A stretch of DNA of 64,000 nt from Clostridia bacterium (lineage in GTDB: Bacteria > Bacillota > Clostridia > Christensenellales > Aristaeellaceae). The position numbers and the translations under genes were made by a program. Shown in pieces: positions 52,185 to 62,238 of the stretch. The notes beneath the pieces were generated by a model. The model saw only the letters and a list, made by a program, of their open reading frames with translations, had not been told where the DNA came from and did not search any database. The stretch's first letter is position 1, and each line of letters opens with the position of its first letter. The stretch spans positions 24,450 to 88,449 of the forward strand of contig JAFRTK010000003.1 of the NCBI GenBank assembly GCA_017427165.1, in the 5' to 3' direction.

Positions 52185-53735
52185 ATGAGCAATCAGATGG
52201 CAAAGGTTCTGACCTTCGGCGTCAGCGGTGTAAACGGATTTCCCGTGCAGACAGAGGTATTCTGTGTGGATGGTATGCCGATGATGGAAATTATCGGCCT
52301 TCCGGACACCGCTGTGCGGGAAAGCAAGAACCGGATCAACGCCGCAATCATCAGCAGCGGTGTTAAACTTCCTGTTTCCAGGGTTACGTTCAACCTCGCA
52401 CCCGCGGATATCCGGAAAGAGGGTCCTTCCTTCGACCTGCCCATGGCCGTCGGATTGCTGATTGCTTCCGGGGAAGTTTCCCCCCGTGATGATTTCGATC
52501 CTGACAATACCGCATTTTTCGGCGAGCTGGGCCTGGACGGCTGCATCCGCCGCGTAAACGGTGTACTGCCCATGGTGATCAGCGCGAAAGAGCATGGGGT
52601 CCGTGAGGTCATCCTGCCGGATGGAAACGCCCGTGAAGCCGCCTGTATTGAGGGCCTGCGGGTTATTCCCGTTTCCCATCTCCGGGAAGTCATCCGCTAC
52701 CTGAACGGAACAGAAAATATTGTTCCGGAAGAACCGGTCGCCTTTGAGCAGCTGAAGCGTGAGGCTTCATGTCCCGTGGACATGGCCCAGATCCGCGGTC
52801 AGTCCGCTGCGCGGCGAGCCCTTGAGGTTGCTGCTGCAGGCGGTCACAATCTGATCATGATCGGTGTCCCCGGAAGCGGCAAGACCATGCTGGCCAGGTG
52901 TGTCCCCGGCATCCTGCCTCCCATGACATTTGAGGAGTCCCTGGAAACCACACGGATTCATTCTATCAGCGGGCGCCTGCCTTCCGGCAGCGGGCTGATG
53001 GTTACCCGGCCATTCTGTGCCCCGCATCACAGCGCATCTGTTGCGTCACTGATCGGCGGCGGACAGGATGCGCGTCCCGGGGAAGTCTCCCTTGCCCATA
53101 ACGGCGTCCTGTTTCTGGACGAGCTTCCCGAATTCAGCCGGAGCGCGCTGGAAGCACTCCGCCAGCCGCTGGAGGACGGCATTGTCTCGGTTTCCCGAGT
53201 GAAGCGTCAGGCACAGTATCAGTCCTCCTTCATGCTGATTGCCGCGATGAATCCATGCCCCTGCGGTTATTTCGGCAGTTCGCAGCGGGCGTGTCATTGC
53301 ACACCTCCTGAAATACGTCGTTATCTCGACCGGGTATCCGGTCCGCTGCTGGACCGGATCGATATTCAGATTGAAGTGGATTCCGTTCCGGTCAGCGCCA
53401 TTACCGGCAGCGCCGCAGCAGAATCTTCCGCCGTCGTCGCCGCACGGGTCGCATCTGCCCGTTCCGTCCAGTACGAACGCTACAGGAAAAGCGCCCTTTT
53501 CTGCAACGCCCAGCTCGACAGCAATTCCATCCGCAGGTTCTGCGTCCCGGATGCGGAAGGTTCCCGTCTCCTGCATGCCGCCGCTGATTCCATGCACATG
53601 AGCATGCGGGGCTATCACCGGGTTCTGAAAGTCGCCCGGACCATTGCTGACCTGGCCGGGGAGGAAACGATTTCCTCCGTCCATATTGCCGAAGCTGTTC
53701 AGTACCGGGAACTGGACCAGAAATACTGGAGATGA
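52185..53735 (+). CDS. comM: YifB/ComM family Mg-chelatase-like AAA ATPase
   Basis: 516-residue protein. ComM homologs promote branch migration during natural transformation. N-terminal Lon-protease-like fold (FGVSGVNGFPVQTEVFC, GLPDTAVRESKNR, FNLAPADIRKEG). The AAA core has Walker A GVPGSGKTMLARC, Walker B LFLDELPEF, and AMNPCPCGYFG (zinc-like cysteines). The C-terminal Mg-chelatase domain includes the arginine-rich GYHRVLKVARTIADL. It is directly upstream of dprA, another transformation gene. GGAGGA precedes the ATG. Confidence 0.95.
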   Translation: MSNQMAKVLTFGVSGVNGFPVQTEVFCVDGMPMMEIIGLPDTAVRESKNRINAAIISSGVKLPVSRVTFNLAPADIRKEGPSFDLPMAVGLLIASGEVSPRDDFDPDNTAFFGELGLDGCIRRVNGVLPMVISAKEHGVREVILPDGNAREAACIEGLRVIPVSHLREVIRYLNGTENIVPEEPVAFEQLKREASCPVDMAQIRGQSAARRALEVAAAGGHNLIMIGVPGSGKTMLARCVPGILPPMTFEESLETTRIHSISGRLPSGSGLMVTRPFCAPHHSASVASLIGGGQDARPGEVSLAHNGVLFLDELPEFSRSALEALRQPLEDGIVSVSRVKRQAQYQSSFMLIAAMNPCPCGYFGSSQRACHCTPPEIRRYLDRVSGPLLDRIDIQIEVDSVPVSAITGSAAAESSAVVAARVASARSVQYERYRKSALFCNAQLDSNSIRRFCVPDAEGSRLLHAAADSMHMSMRGYHRVLKVARTIADLAGEETISSVHIAEAVQYRELDQKYWR

Positions 53736-53741
53736 CGACTG

Positions 53742-54860
53742 ATGAAGACTGATGCCGCCGTCGAAACCTCATATCTTGCATGGCTGGCGGACCTGAATGT
53801 TCCGGCCGATAAGCTGCTTCCCGTCATCCGGGAATACAGAACAGGGGAGCGTATCTTCCATGCTGCAGCAGAGGAAGATCCCCGCCTGAGTGAGCTGCTT
53901 CCTCCCGATGTGATCCGGCGGATGAAAACCACCGGGACCCGGGACAACCTCCGCCGTCTGTATAACCTGATCACTGAGCACAAGATCCTGTCCGTTACCG
54001 CAGTGGATGATTCCTTTCCTCCCATCCTGTCCGAGATTCCGGATCCTGTTTCCATCCTTTTCTACCAGGGAGATCTTTCCTGCCTGCAGCACCGCCGAAT
54101 CTCCATGGTCGGTTCCCGGCATGCTTCCTATGCCGGACTGAAGGCAGCAGAAGACATTGCCCGGGAACTGAGCAGCAGCGGGATTGTGATCATCAGCGGA
54201 TTCGCGAACGGAATCGATACCGCCTGCCACCAGGGGTGTCTGAGGGGAGGCTCGCCGACTGTCGCGGTACTCGGCTGCGGTCTGGACCGTTCCTATCCGA
54301 CGGCAAACAGCAGTCTCCGGAAGCAGGTACTGGATAATGGCGGGCTGCTGATCAGCGAGTTCTCGCCCGGCCAGCCGCCCATGGCCTTTCACTTTCCGTA
54401 CCGCAACCGGATTATTTCCGGGCTGGGGGATGCCGTCATCCTGATGGAAGCCCGGATCAGGAGCGGAAGCCTGGTAACTGTCAGCCACGCCCTGAACCAA
54501 GGAAAAGAAGTTTTTGTCTATCCGGGTGATCCATCATCCCCGTATTCGGAAGGAAACCGGCAGCTACTGAGGGAAGGCGCCACTTATTTCACAACGGCCC
54601 GTGATATCCTGGCGGATATGAATTGGCTTGACAATCCGCCGGATGAAGTGCAAAATAGCGATTGCTCCGTACTTTCAAAGGCACGGAATGAAACAGAAAC
54701 CGCTGTGCTGAACTGTCTCCTGCCCGGTCCCCGGAGCTTTGACCAGCTGGCAGATACATGCGGACTTCCGCCTGCTGAACTGCTTGGCATCCTGACAATG
54801 CTGCAGATCCGCGGAATAATTGAGTCCGTTCCCGGAAAGAAATATCAGATCATTCAATAA
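53742..54860 (+). CDS. dprA: DNA-processing protein DprA
   Basis: 372-residue DprA/Smf, which loads RecA on incoming single-stranded DNA. Helical SAM-like N-terminus, then the Rossmann core: SMVGSRHASYAG, VIISGFANGIDTACHQ, VAVLGCGLDRSYP, ISEFSPGQPP and FPYRNRIISGL. The C-terminal winged helix (about 305-372) is present. GGAG 9 bases before the ATG. Between comM and topA, as in other Firmicutes (smf-topA). Confidence 0.96.
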   Translation: MKTDAAVETSYLAWLADLNVPADKLLPVIREYRTGERIFHAAAEEDPRLSELLPPDVIRRMKTTGTRDNLRRLYNLITEHKILSVTAVDDSFPPILSEIPDPVSILFYQGDLSCLQHRRISMVGSRHASYAGLKAAEDIARELSSSGIVIISGFANGIDTACHQGCLRGGSPTVAVLGCGLDRSYPTANSSLRKQVLDNGGLLISEFSPGQPPMAFHFPYRNRIISGLGDAVILMEARIRSGSLVTVSHALNQGKEVFVYPGDPSSPYSEGNRQLLREGATYFTTARDILADMNWLDNPPDEVQNSDCSVLSKARNETETAVLNCLLPGPRSFDQLADTCGLPPAELLGILTMLQIRGIIESVPGKKYQIIQ

Positions 54861-54886
54861 ACCAATTTGATTCGGAGGAATCACGG

Positions 54887-57010
54887 ATGGCAACGGCAAA
54901 ACAGAAACTGATCATTGTTGAATCTCCCGCCAAAGCGAAGACAATCGGGCGGTACCTGGGCAAAGGCTATAAAGTGGAAGCCTCCCAGGGGCATGTGTGT
55001 GACCTGCCCAAAAGCCAGCTCGGTGTGGATCCGGATCATGACTTTGATCTGAAATATATCACAATCCGCGGCCGCGGCGACATCCTGAGCCGTATCCGGA
55101 AAGAAGCCAAGAACGCTTCCCAGATCTATTTCGCGACAGACCCTGACCGCGAAGGGGAAGCAATCAGCTGGCACCTGTATCATGTGCTGGGTGTCGATGA
55201 AACCAAGGCCTGCCGGATTGAGTTCAATGAGGTGACCAAAAAGGCTGTCCAGGCCGCCATCAAGCATCCCCGCCAGCTGGATATGGGGCGCATTGACGCA
55301 CAGCAGGCCCGCCGGGCTCTGGACCGGCTGGTCGGCTATAAGATCAGCCCGCTTCTCTGGGCGAAAGTCAAAAAGGGACTGTCTGCCGGCCGTGTGCAGA
55401 GTGTCGCAACCCGGATGGTTGTAGACCGGGAAAATGAAATCAATGCCTTCATTCCGGAGGAATACTGGGATATTTCGGCAAAATGCTCCATCCGTTCCGG
55501 TAAGAAAGACCAGCTGTTTACCGCGCGTCTTGCCTCCGTGGACGGCAGCAAAGTCCAGGTTCATAATGAGGAACAGGCTTCCGGAATCCGGAAACTCATT
55601 GAACAGGACAGTTTCATCATTTCCGATGTAAAAACCAAGGAAAAGAAAAGAATGCCCGCGCCGCCGTTCACCACCTCCAGCCTGCAGCAGGAAGCCGGCC
55701 GCAAGCTGAGTTTCACCACGTCCAGAACCATGCAGGTTGTACAGCAGCTGTATGAAGGCATTGATCTGGAAGGTGAGGGGACCCAGGGCCTTGTGACATA
55801 TATCCGTACCGACAGCGTCCGCATCAGCGATGATGCCCTGGATGCCGTCCGCGCGTTTATTCCGGTCAAATACGGAGCCGAATACCTTCCTGCAGAAAAG
55901 AACGAATACAAAGGACGCAAGAACGCCCAGGATGCCCATGAAGCCATCCGGCCGACCGATGTGACCCGGACGCCGGAATCCATCAAGGCATCTCTGAACC
56001 GGGAACAGTTCATGCTGTACCGACTGATTTACAACCGTTTTGTTGCCAGCCAGATGGCGCCAGCCACCTACCAGACCATGACAGCCGAGATTACCGGCAA
56101 GCGTATCGGCCTGCGCTTCTATGGCGAGCATAAGACATTTGCCGGTTTTACCGCCCTTTATGAAGAAGGAACGGATGACGCGGTCAATTCCGTGGAAATG
56201 ACCCTTCCGGTGCTGGAGAGCGGCCTGAAAGTGACGATTCAGGATATTGTCAGCGATCAGCACTTTACCCAGCCGCCGAGCCGGTATACCGAAGCCAGCT
56301 TGGTCCGCACCCTGGAGGAAAACGGTATCGGCCGGCCCTCCACATATGCGCCGACTATTTCCACCATTATTTCCCGCGGCTATGTATCCCGGGAGAAAAA
56401 ACGCCTGTATCCGACTGAACTCGGCATCATGGTTACGGATATGATGGAAAAGTATTTTGCCGAAATCGTGGATACGGAATTTACCGCCAATATGGAAACC
56501 CGCCTGGATCAGGTCGAGGAGGGAAACGCTGACTGGAAACAGATTCTCCGTGAATTCTATCCGGACTTCCAGAAAACACTGGCAGTCGCCGAAAAAGAGA
56601 TTGAAAAGATCGAAGTCAAGGACGAAGTCAGCGATGTTCCCTGTGATCAGTGCGGCGCAATGATGGTCTATAAAATGGGCCGTTTCGGGAAATTCCTGGC
56701 CTGCCCGAATTTCCCGGACTGCCGGAATACCAAACCCCTGCTGACGTATATCGATGCTTCCTGTCCGAAGTGCGGAAAACGCCTTCTCGAAAAAGTCAGC
56801 CGGAAGAGCCGCAAGTTCTACGGCTGCGAAGGATATCCGGAATGCGATTTCGTCAGCTGGGACAAACCGGTTTCCGAAAAATGCCCGCAATGCGGATCCT
56901 ACATGGTGGAAAAACGGAATAACCGCGGAGAACTGATTCATCTCTGTTCCAATGAAAACTGCCGCTTCAAGACAGTGGTCGGAGAAGCCGAGGGCGATCT
57001 GAATGAGTGA
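54887..57010 (+). CDS. topA: DNA topoisomerase I
   Basis: 707-residue type IA topoisomerase relaxing negative supercoils. N-terminal Toprim domain ([31 protein letters not shown]). Catalytic Tyr is Y305 in [12 protein letters not shown]. Three C-terminal zinc fingers are visible: CDQCG ... CPNFPDC, CPKCG ... CEGYPEC and CPQCG ... CSNENC. GGAGG precedes the ATG. Overlaps trmFO by 8 bases. Confidence 0.98.
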   Translation: MATAKQKLIIVESPAKAKTIGRYLGKGYKVEASQGHVCDLPKSQLGVDPDHDFDLKYITIRGRGDILSRIRKEAKNASQIYFATDPDREGEAISWHLYHVLGVDETKACRIEFNEVTKKAVQAAIKHPRQLDMGRIDAQQARRALDRLVGYKISPLLWAKVKKGLSAGRVQSVATRMVVDRENEINAFIPEEYWDISAKCSIRSGKKDQLFTARLASVDGSKVQVHNEEQASGIRKLIEQDSFIISDVKTKEKKRMPAPPFTTSSLQQEAGRKLSFTTSRTMQVVQQLYEGIDLEGEGTQGLVTYIRTDSVRISDDALDAVRAFIPVKYGAEYLPAEKNEYKGRKNAQDAHEAIRPTDVTRTPESIKASLNREQFMLYRLIYNRFVASQMAPATYQTMTAEITGKRIGLRFYGEHKTFAGFTALYEEGTDDAVNSVEMTLPVLESGLKVTIQDIVSDQHFTQPPSRYTEASLVRTLEENGIGRPSTYAPTISTIISRGYVSREKKRLYPTELGIMVTDMMEKYFAEIVDTEFTANMETRLDQVEEGNADWKQILREFYPDFQKTLAVAEKEIEKIEVKDEVSDVPCDQCGAMMVYKMGRFGKFLACPNFPDCRNTKPLLTYIDASCPKCGKRLLEKVSRKSRKFYGCEGYPECDFVSWDKPVSEKCPQCGSYMVEKRNNRGELIHLCSNENCRFKTVVGEAEGDLNE

Positions 57011-58313
57011 GCTTCGTGCCACGGTGGTCGGAGCCGGGCTTGCCGGCAGCGAAGCTGCCTGGCAGCTTGTCCGGAAAGGAATTCCGGTCACGATTGTTGA
57101 GATGAAGCCGGCGCAGCAGACACCGGCACACCATACTGAATATTTTGCGGAACTGGTCTGTTCCAACTCATTCCGCGGAAGCCGCCTTTCCAGCGCTGTC
57201 GGTCTTCTCAAGGAGGAGATGCGGTGCATGGACTCACTGATCATGCAATGCGCGGATGATAACCAGGTACCGGCCGGCGATGCACTCGCAGTGGACAGGG
57301 AAGGTTTTTCCAGGCAGGTTACCGAGACGCTCCTCCGCCATCCGCTGGTTACCCTGGAAAAAAGGGAAGCATCGGAAATTCCGGATGGCCCTGTGATTAT
57401 CGCCACCGGTCCGCTGACAAGTCCGGCGCTGGCCGATGCCATCCAGTCCCTCCCGGGCCTGGATACCCTGAATTTCTACGATGCTGCCGCCCCGATTGTT
57501 CTGCGGGAATCCCTGGATGAAACCAGAATGTTCCGTCTCAGCCGCTACGGGCGGGGAGACGATTACCTGAACTGTCCGTTCACCGAAGAGGAATACAACC
57601 GGTTTATTGATGCGCTGCTGACAGCGGAGACAGCCGAAGTTCACGGTTTTGAGGAAACCCGGGTGTTCGAGGGCTGTATGCCGATTGAAAGCATGGCCCG
57701 CCGGGGAAGAATGGTACCCGCTTTCGGTCCGATGAAGCCGGTCGGACTCCGTGATCCCCGAACCGGAAAAGCGCCCTTCGCCGTTGTCCAGCTCCGGCAG
57801 GATGACGCCGGGGAAACCATGTACAATATCGTCGGATTCCAGACGCGCCTGAAATTCGGAGAGCAGAAGCGGGTTTTCGGTCTGATTCCCGGACTGGAAA
57901 ATGCGGTGTTCTCCCGTTACGGTGTCATGCACCGGAATACTTTCCTGAAAAGCCCCGGATTCCTGAACAGCCGTTTTGAAATGATCCGCCGGCCGATGTG
58001 CTATTTTGCCGGCCAGATGACCGGTGTGGAAGGATATGTGGAAAGCGCAGCCAGTGGGCTTGTTGCCGGCCGCTCCCTTGCGGATCAGCTGCTGGGCCGG
58101 GAACCGCTCGAACTGCCCGGATTCACCGCCCTTGGCGCCATGGGACGGTATGTTTCCACACCGAATTCCAGCTTCCAGCCGATGAACTGTACGTTCGGCC
58201 TGATTGATCCGCTTCCCGTGATCCCCGGCGCAAAGAAGATCCGCGATAAAAAAGAGCGATACGAAGCTATTTCCGACAGAGCCCTCCGGTATATCCGGAG
58301 TATCGACCAGTAA
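57003..58313 (+). CDS. trmFO: Methylenetetrahydrofolate--tRNA-(uracil-54-C5)-methyltransferase TrmFO
   Basis: 436-residue FAD enzyme making m5U54 in the T-loop of tRNA with methylene-THF as carbon source. N-terminal FAD motif [15 protein letters not shown]; signature [20 protein letters not shown]; conserved [14 protein letters not shown]; and [17 protein letters not shown]. Topology topA-trmFO is the Bacillus order, but the xerC (codV) normally between trmFO and hslV is missing. GAGGG lies upstream of the ATG. Confidence 0.97.
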   Translation: MSELRATVVGAGLAGSEAAWQLVRKGIPVTIVEMKPAQQTPAHHTEYFAELVCSNSFRGSRLSSAVGLLKEEMRCMDSLIMQCADDNQVPAGDALAVDREGFSRQVTETLLRHPLVTLEKREASEIPDGPVIIATGPLTSPALADAIQSLPGLDTLNFYDAAAPIVLRESLDETRMFRLSRYGRGDDYLNCPFTEEEYNRFIDALLTAETAEVHGFEETRVFEGCMPIESMARRGRMVPAFGPMKPVGLRDPRTGKAPFAVVQLRQDDAGETMYNIVGFQTRLKFGEQKRVFGLIPGLENAVFSRYGVMHRNTFLKSPGFLNSRFEMIRRPMCYFAGQMTGVEGYVESAASGLVAGRSLADQLLGREPLELPGFTALGAMGRYVSTPNSSFQPMNCTFGLIDPLPVIPGAKKIRDKKERYEAISDRALRYIRSIDQ

Positions 58314-58326
58314 ACGGAGGAAAAAC

Positions 58327-58866
58327 ATGAGCAGCTGTTTCAAGGGAACCACCATCTGCGCCGTTCGCAAAAACGGGCAGATTGCCATCGCAGGCGACGG
58401 GCAGGTCACCATGGGGGAGAATACGATCTTCAAAACCTCTGCCAAAAAGGTCCGCCGGCTGTTTAACGGGCAGGTAGTTGCAGGGTTTGCCGGCAGTGTA
58501 GCCGATGCTTTCACCCTTTGTGAGAAATTCGAGGAAAAGCTGCAGCAGTGCAGCGGCAACCTGGAAAAGGCGGCTGTCCAGCTGGCCCAGACCTGGCGCG
58601 GTGATCAGGCTATGCGCCATCTTGAATCCATGCTGATCGTTGCGGACCATGACCATCTGCTGATTCTCAGCGGCACCGGCGAAGTGATCGATCCGGATGA
58701 GGGCATTGCCGCGATCGGATCCGGCGGGAATTACGCCCTGGCTGCTGCCCGGGCACTGGTCCAGAACACCGACCTTTCCGCCGCCGAAATTGCCGAAAAA
58801 TCGCTCCGGATCGCAGCCAGCATCTGTGTCTTCACAAATGACCATATCATTGTCGAAACGCTGTAA
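58327..58866 (+). CDS. hslV: ATP-dependent protease subunit HslV (ClpQ)
   Basis: 179-residue proteasome-beta-like peptidase of the HslUV complex. It begins [13 protein letters not shown], resembling Bacillus ClpQ/CodW, where the N-terminal Ser after Met removal acts as nucleophile, while TTICAV also aligns with the enterobacterial Thr1 form. Further motifs: [36 protein letters not shown] and [31 protein letters not shown] upstream. Followed by hslU after 16 bases. Confidence 0.97.
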   Translation: MSSCFKGTTICAVRKNGQIAIAGDGQVTMGENTIFKTSAKKVRRLFNGQVVAGFAGSVADAFTLCEKFEEKLQQCSGNLEKAAVQLAQTWRGDQAMRHLESMLIVADHDHLLILSGTGEVIDPDEGIAAIGSGGNYALAAARALVQNTDLSAAEIAEKSLRIAASICVFTNDHIIVETL

Positions 58867-58882
58867 CAGCGAAGGAGGCAGT

Positions 58883-60253
58883 ATGAACCAGCAGCTTACA
58901 CCCCGCCAGATTGTGCACGAACTGGACCGTTTTATTGTCGGACAGGACGAAGCCAAGAAGGCGGTCGCGATTGCCCTGCGGAACAGATACCGCAGAAGCC
59001 GTGTTGAAGAATCCCTCCGGGATGAAATCATCCCGAAGAATATCCTGATGATTGGACCGACCGGTGTCGGCAAAACCGAAATTGCCCGCCGGCTCGCCAA
59101 ACTGGTCAACGCTCCCTTTATCAAGGTGGAAGCAACCAAGTTTACCGAAGTCGGCTATGTCGGACGCGATGTGGAAAGCATTATCCGCGATCTGACAGAG
59201 AATGCTGTACGCCTCGTGCAGAAAGAGCATAAGGAACGCGTCCTCCCGAGAGCCCGTGTGCTAGCTGAAGAGCGCCTTTCCGAACTGCTTGCGCATCCGC
59301 CTAAAAAAAGCAATGCCGGAAATCCGCTTGATTTCCTGCTTGGCCGTCAGAAGGAATCCCAGCCGACTGATGAAGAAGCGGTCGCACTGGCCCGGAAAAA
59401 AGAGGAAATCCGCCAGCAGCTGATGCGGGGAGAGATCGAAGACCTGGAACTGGATCTCGAGGTTGAAGAGGAAGCCCCGACACTGGAAGTCGGCGGCAGC
59501 AGCATCAGCCTTGGTGACATGATGGGGAATATGATGCCCAAGCGCACCCGTATCCGCCATGTCAAAGTTCGGGAAGCCCGCAAGATCATCACCGACCAGG
59601 AAGCCTCCCGCCTGATTGACAATGACGCTGTGCAGGAAGAGGCAATCTCCCGGACGGAACAGAACGGTATCGTCTTTATTGATGAAATTGACAAAATTGC
59701 CGGCAGCAACGGCGGACATGGCCCGGATGTCAGCCGGGAAGGCGTGCAGCGGGATATCCTGCCGATCGTTGAAGGCTGTACAGTCAACACCAAATACGGT
59801 GCTGTCAAAACCGATTTCATGCTGTTTATCGCCGCCGGCGCCTTCCATGTCAGCAAGGTGTCCGACCTCATCCCTGAGCTGCAGGGACGGTTCCCGGTGC
59901 ATGTTCATCTCCAGAGTCTCTCAAAGGAAGACTTCCGTCAGATCCTGACCACACCGGAAAATGCGCTGACAAAGCAGTACAAAGCGCTGCTGGAAGTGGA
60001 CCGTGTACTGCTGACATTTGACGAATCTGCGATCGATGCGATCGCAACCGCTGCCTGCAATGCCAATGACAACTCCGAGGATATCGGCGCCCGCCGGCTG
60101 CATGCGATCTTCGAGCAGCTCCTGGAGGACGTCTCCTTCAATGCCGGGGATGAAAACATGCCGCCTTTTGAGCTGAAAATCGACGGTGATTATGTCAATG
60201 CGCACCTGAAGGGCGAAAACAAACCGATGGATATCAAAAAATACATTCTTTAA
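58883..60253 (+). CDS. hslU: ATP-dependent protease ATPase subunit HslU (ClpY)
   Basis: 456-residue AAA+ unfoldase. N-terminal TPRQIVHELDRFIVGQDEAK; Walker A IGPTGVGKTEIARR; the pore-type GYVGRD loop (EVGYVGRDVES); an inserted I domain (about 105-230, charged, EEEAPTLEVGG); Walker B GIVFIDEIDKIA; and C-terminal GARRLHAIFEQLLEDVSF with the KKYIL tail that docks in HslV. The start at 58883 is set by AAGGAGG; a longer open frame overlaps hslV. Last gene of the run. Confidence 0.97.
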   Translation: MNQQLTPRQIVHELDRFIVGQDEAKKAVAIALRNRYRRSRVEESLRDEIIPKNILMIGPTGVGKTEIARRLAKLVNAPFIKVEATKFTEVGYVGRDVESIIRDLTENAVRLVQKEHKERVLPRARVLAEERLSELLAHPPKKSNAGNPLDFLLGRQKESQPTDEEAVALARKKEEIRQQLMRGEIEDLELDLEVEEEAPTLEVGGSSISLGDMMGNMMPKRTRIRHVKVREARKIITDQEASRLIDNDAVQEEAISRTEQNGIVFIDEIDKIAGSNGGHGPDVSREGVQRDILPIVEGCTVNTKYGAVKTDFMLFIAAGAFHVSKVSDLIPELQGRFPVHVHLQSLSKEDFRQILTTPENALTKQYKALLEVDRVLLTFDESAIDAIATAACNANDNSEDIGARRLHAIFEQLLEDVSFNAGDENMPPFELKIDGDYVNAHLKGENKPMDIKKYIL

Positions 60254-60260
60254 GTCCTGA

Positions 60261-60292
60261 AAACACTGTCCGGAGCTTTCCAGACAGTGTTT
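60261..60292 (+). terminator. Weak hairpin after hslU
   Basis: AAACACTGTC (60261-60270) pairs with GACAGTGTTT (60283-60292), a 10-pair stem with a 12-base loop. There is no proper T run after it (TTTCCCATG), so it may be a weak terminator or a shared element before proC. Confidence 0.4.
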
Positions 60293-60305
60293 CCCATGTT
60301 ATAAT
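60277..60305 (+). promoter_or_regulatory. Probable promoter of proC
   Basis: TTTCCA (60277-60282), 17-base spacer, TATAAT (60300-60305). The -35 is weak and lies in the loop of the preceding hairpin. Confidence 0.55.
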
Positions 60306-60352
60306 GGACCATCAGACGCCGGGAACCGCTTCCGGCACGGGAGGAAAGTCAC

Positions 60353-61165
60353 ATGATTCAGCAAATCGGCATGATCGGTACAGGCAATATGGGCTCTGCC
60401 ATTCTCCGCGGTATTGTGGAGGCGCGGTACATCCGGGCATCCATGATCACCGCATTCGATGCAAGCAGCAAACGGATGCGTGAACTGGAAGAAGATATTC
60501 CCGGTGTCTGCCTGGCTGCTGACTGCCGGGAGGTTGCTGAGAAATCCGACCTGATCATCCTGGCGGTAAAACCGATTTACGTTCAGGAAGTCATTGATGA
60601 AATCCATCCGTACGTCAACGGAAAGTCCGTGCTGAGCATTGCCGCCGGATGGACAGTCAGCATGCTTTCCAAGGCCCTGGAGAATTCCGGTGCTGCTTAC
60701 ATGCGTGTCATGCCGAACACACCGGCCCTGGTGGGGGAAGGGATGACCGCCCTCTGTGATGATTCCACCTTCTCCAAGGAGGATTTTGATTACGTCAAGG
60801 GCATTTTTGATTCCATCGGCAAAACAAGGATCCTGCCGGAACGTCTGTTTGACGGCGTGACCGCCATCAGCGGCAGCAGCCCCGCCTATGTTTATATGAT
60901 GATTGAAGCCATGGCGGATGCGGGTGTGCGGGAAGGCCTTCCGCGTGTTTATGCTTATGAAATGGCCGCACAGAGCGTACTGGGAAGCGCGCTGATGGTA
61001 TTGTCATCCGGCACCCATCCGGCCGCGCTGAAGGATGCTGTATGCTCGCCCGGCGGAACGACAATTGAAGCCGTGGAGGAACTGGAGCGCAAGGGATTCC
61101 GCGCGGCCATCATGGACGCGATGAAGGCATGCGCTGAAAAGAGCCGCGAAATGTCCAAATCATAA
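60353..61165 (+). CDS. proC: Pyrroline-5-carboxylate reductase
   Basis: 270-residue NAD(P)H enzyme for the last step of proline synthesis. N-terminal Rossmann motif IGMIGTGNMGSAILRGI; ILAVKPIYVQEVI; MRVMPNTPALVGEGMTAL; and the C-terminal signature SPGGTTIEAVEELERKGFRAAIM. Length is usual. GGGAGG is 7-8 bases before the ATG. Directly followed by rnhA. Confidence 0.97.
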   Translation: MIQQIGMIGTGNMGSAILRGIVEARYIRASMITAFDASSKRMRELEEDIPGVCLAADCREVAEKSDLIILAVKPIYVQEVIDEIHPYVNGKSVLSIAAGWTVSMLSKALENSGAAYMRVMPNTPALVGEGMTALCDDSTFSKEDFDYVKGIFDSIGKTRILPERLFDGVTAISGSSPAYVYMMIEAMADAGVREGLPRVYAYEMAAQSVLGSALMVLSSGTHPAALKDAVCSPGGTTIEAVEELERKGFRAAIMDAMKACAEKSREMSKS

Positions 61166-61192
61166 ATGGCAGGGAAGGATTTCCGCAGTCAT

Positions 61193-61684
61193 ATGGATAC
61201 GTCAATGAAGAAGGTTAACATATATACAGACGGTGCCTGCAGCGGCAATCCCGGCCCCGGCGGCTGGGCTGCCATTCTGGAATTCGGCCCGCACCGGAAG
61301 GAAATCAGCGGTTATATGGCCGGAACCACCAATAACCGGATGGAACTGTTCGCCGCTATCAGCGGCCTCGGTGCGCTCAAGGAGCCCTGTGAGGTAACCC
61401 TGTATTCCGACAGCAATTACCTGGTGCAGGCCTTCAATGACCACTGGATTGAAGGCTGGAAAAGCCGGGGCTGGAAAACCAGCAACGGGACTGCGGTGGA
61501 AAACCAGGACCTCTGGTTTATCCTGATGGCCCAGGCAAAGAAACACCGCATCACATTCGTCAAGGTGAAAGGGCATTCAGATCATCCGGAAAACAACCGC
61601 TGTGATGAACTGGCCCGCGCCGCAATTGATGAATACCGGAAAACATATCCGGATCCGGAACCGACCGGTACGGAAACCAAATAA
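61193..61684 (+). CDS. rnhA: Ribonuclease HI
   Basis: RNase HI degrading RNA in RNA-DNA hybrids. NIYTDGACSGNPGPGGWAA holds the first Asp, NRMELFAAISGL the Glu, LYSDSNYLV the second Asp, and VKGHSDHPENNRCDELAR the His and last Asp, so the active site is complete. The start is uncertain: the frame is open from an ATG at 61166 that abuts the proC stop; 61193 is chosen because GGGAAGGA is about 14 bases upstream; 61205 begins directly with the conserved core. 163 residues from 61193. Confidence 0.93.
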   Translation: MDTSMKKVNIYTDGACSGNPGPGGWAAILEFGPHRKEISGYMAGTTNNRMELFAAISGLGALKEPCEVTLYSDSNYLVQAFNDHWIEGWKSRGWKTSNGTAVENQDLWFILMAQAKKHRITFVKVKGHSDHPENNRCDELARAAIDEYRKTYPDPEPTGTETK

Positions 61685-61693
61685 TCAGGCAAT

Positions 61694-61723
61694 AAAAAGC
61701 ACGCCCCGCAGGCGTGTTTTTTC
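61694..61723. terminator. Bidirectional terminator between rnhA and the Nudix-like gene
   Basis: AAAAAGCACGCC, CCGCA loop, GGCGTGTTTTTT. Works in both directions for the two convergent genes. Confidence 0.9.
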
Positions 61724-61725
61724 AG

Positions 61726-62229
61726 TCAGACCCATTCCTCCGGCTTTCCGCTGTACCGGATTCCATATTCCTGGTATATTACATCCGCAGCCTTCATCAC
61801 CTGGGCTTTTCCGACATCGCCCCAGTCCAGCAGCCGCACCGCCTCCTCCGGCGATACCATCAGCCGGTCATATGTCCTGCCGTTATCCGGATCCGGCTTT
61901 TTTTCTCCGATTGTCCGGATCAGTGCCGCCATCCGGACCTGCGCATAAGCCGGGGTTCCGTCTTCCTCATCCACCAGCTGATAGCCAATACAGACCGGAG
62001 TCTCTATTTCTGTATTGACTTCTTCCAGCAGTTCCCGGCGGCAGGTATCCCCGATGCTGTTGTCATATGCTTCCGGCCGCCCGCCGGCCAGCGAATACCG
62101 TATCCCGCCATCCAGCTTTTTCTCCAGGCGGAGCATAACCCGGCCGTCCCGGTCCAGTGTGACTGCATAAACCTGGGTGATTTTCATTCCTGCCGGAACC
62201 GCCGCATCAACCCATCTGAATTCTGCCAT
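61726..62229 (-). CDS. Nudix-like hydrolase with degenerate Nudix box
   Basis: 167 residues. The REL-x-EE core of the Nudix box is present in CRRELLEEVNTEI after the GGRPEAYDNS stretch, but the GX5E half does not match well (Asn in place of the expected Glu). Flanking strands (KITQVYAVTLDRDGRVMLRLE; GIRYSLAGG) fit a Nudix fold. The substrate is unknown, and activity could be reduced. The start at 62229 has AGG about 9 bases upstream; a TTG three codons earlier is possible. It is convergent with rnhA. Confidence 0.78.
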   Translation of the reverse strand: MAEFRWVDAAVPAGMKITQVYAVTLDRDGRVMLRLEKKLDGGIRYSLAGGRPEAYDNSIGDTCRRELLEEVNTEIETPVCIGYQLVDEEDGTPAYAQVRMAALIRTIGEKKPDPDNGRTYDRLMVSPEEAVRLLDWGDVGKAQVMKAADVIYQEYGIRYSGKPEEWV

Positions 62230-62238
62230 AACAAGCAA

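Noticed and set aside
54881-57442. 853-codon minus-strand open frame opposite topA/trmFO
   Set aside because: Antisense shadow of two certain genes; composition is low in sense-like patterns and no family is recognised.
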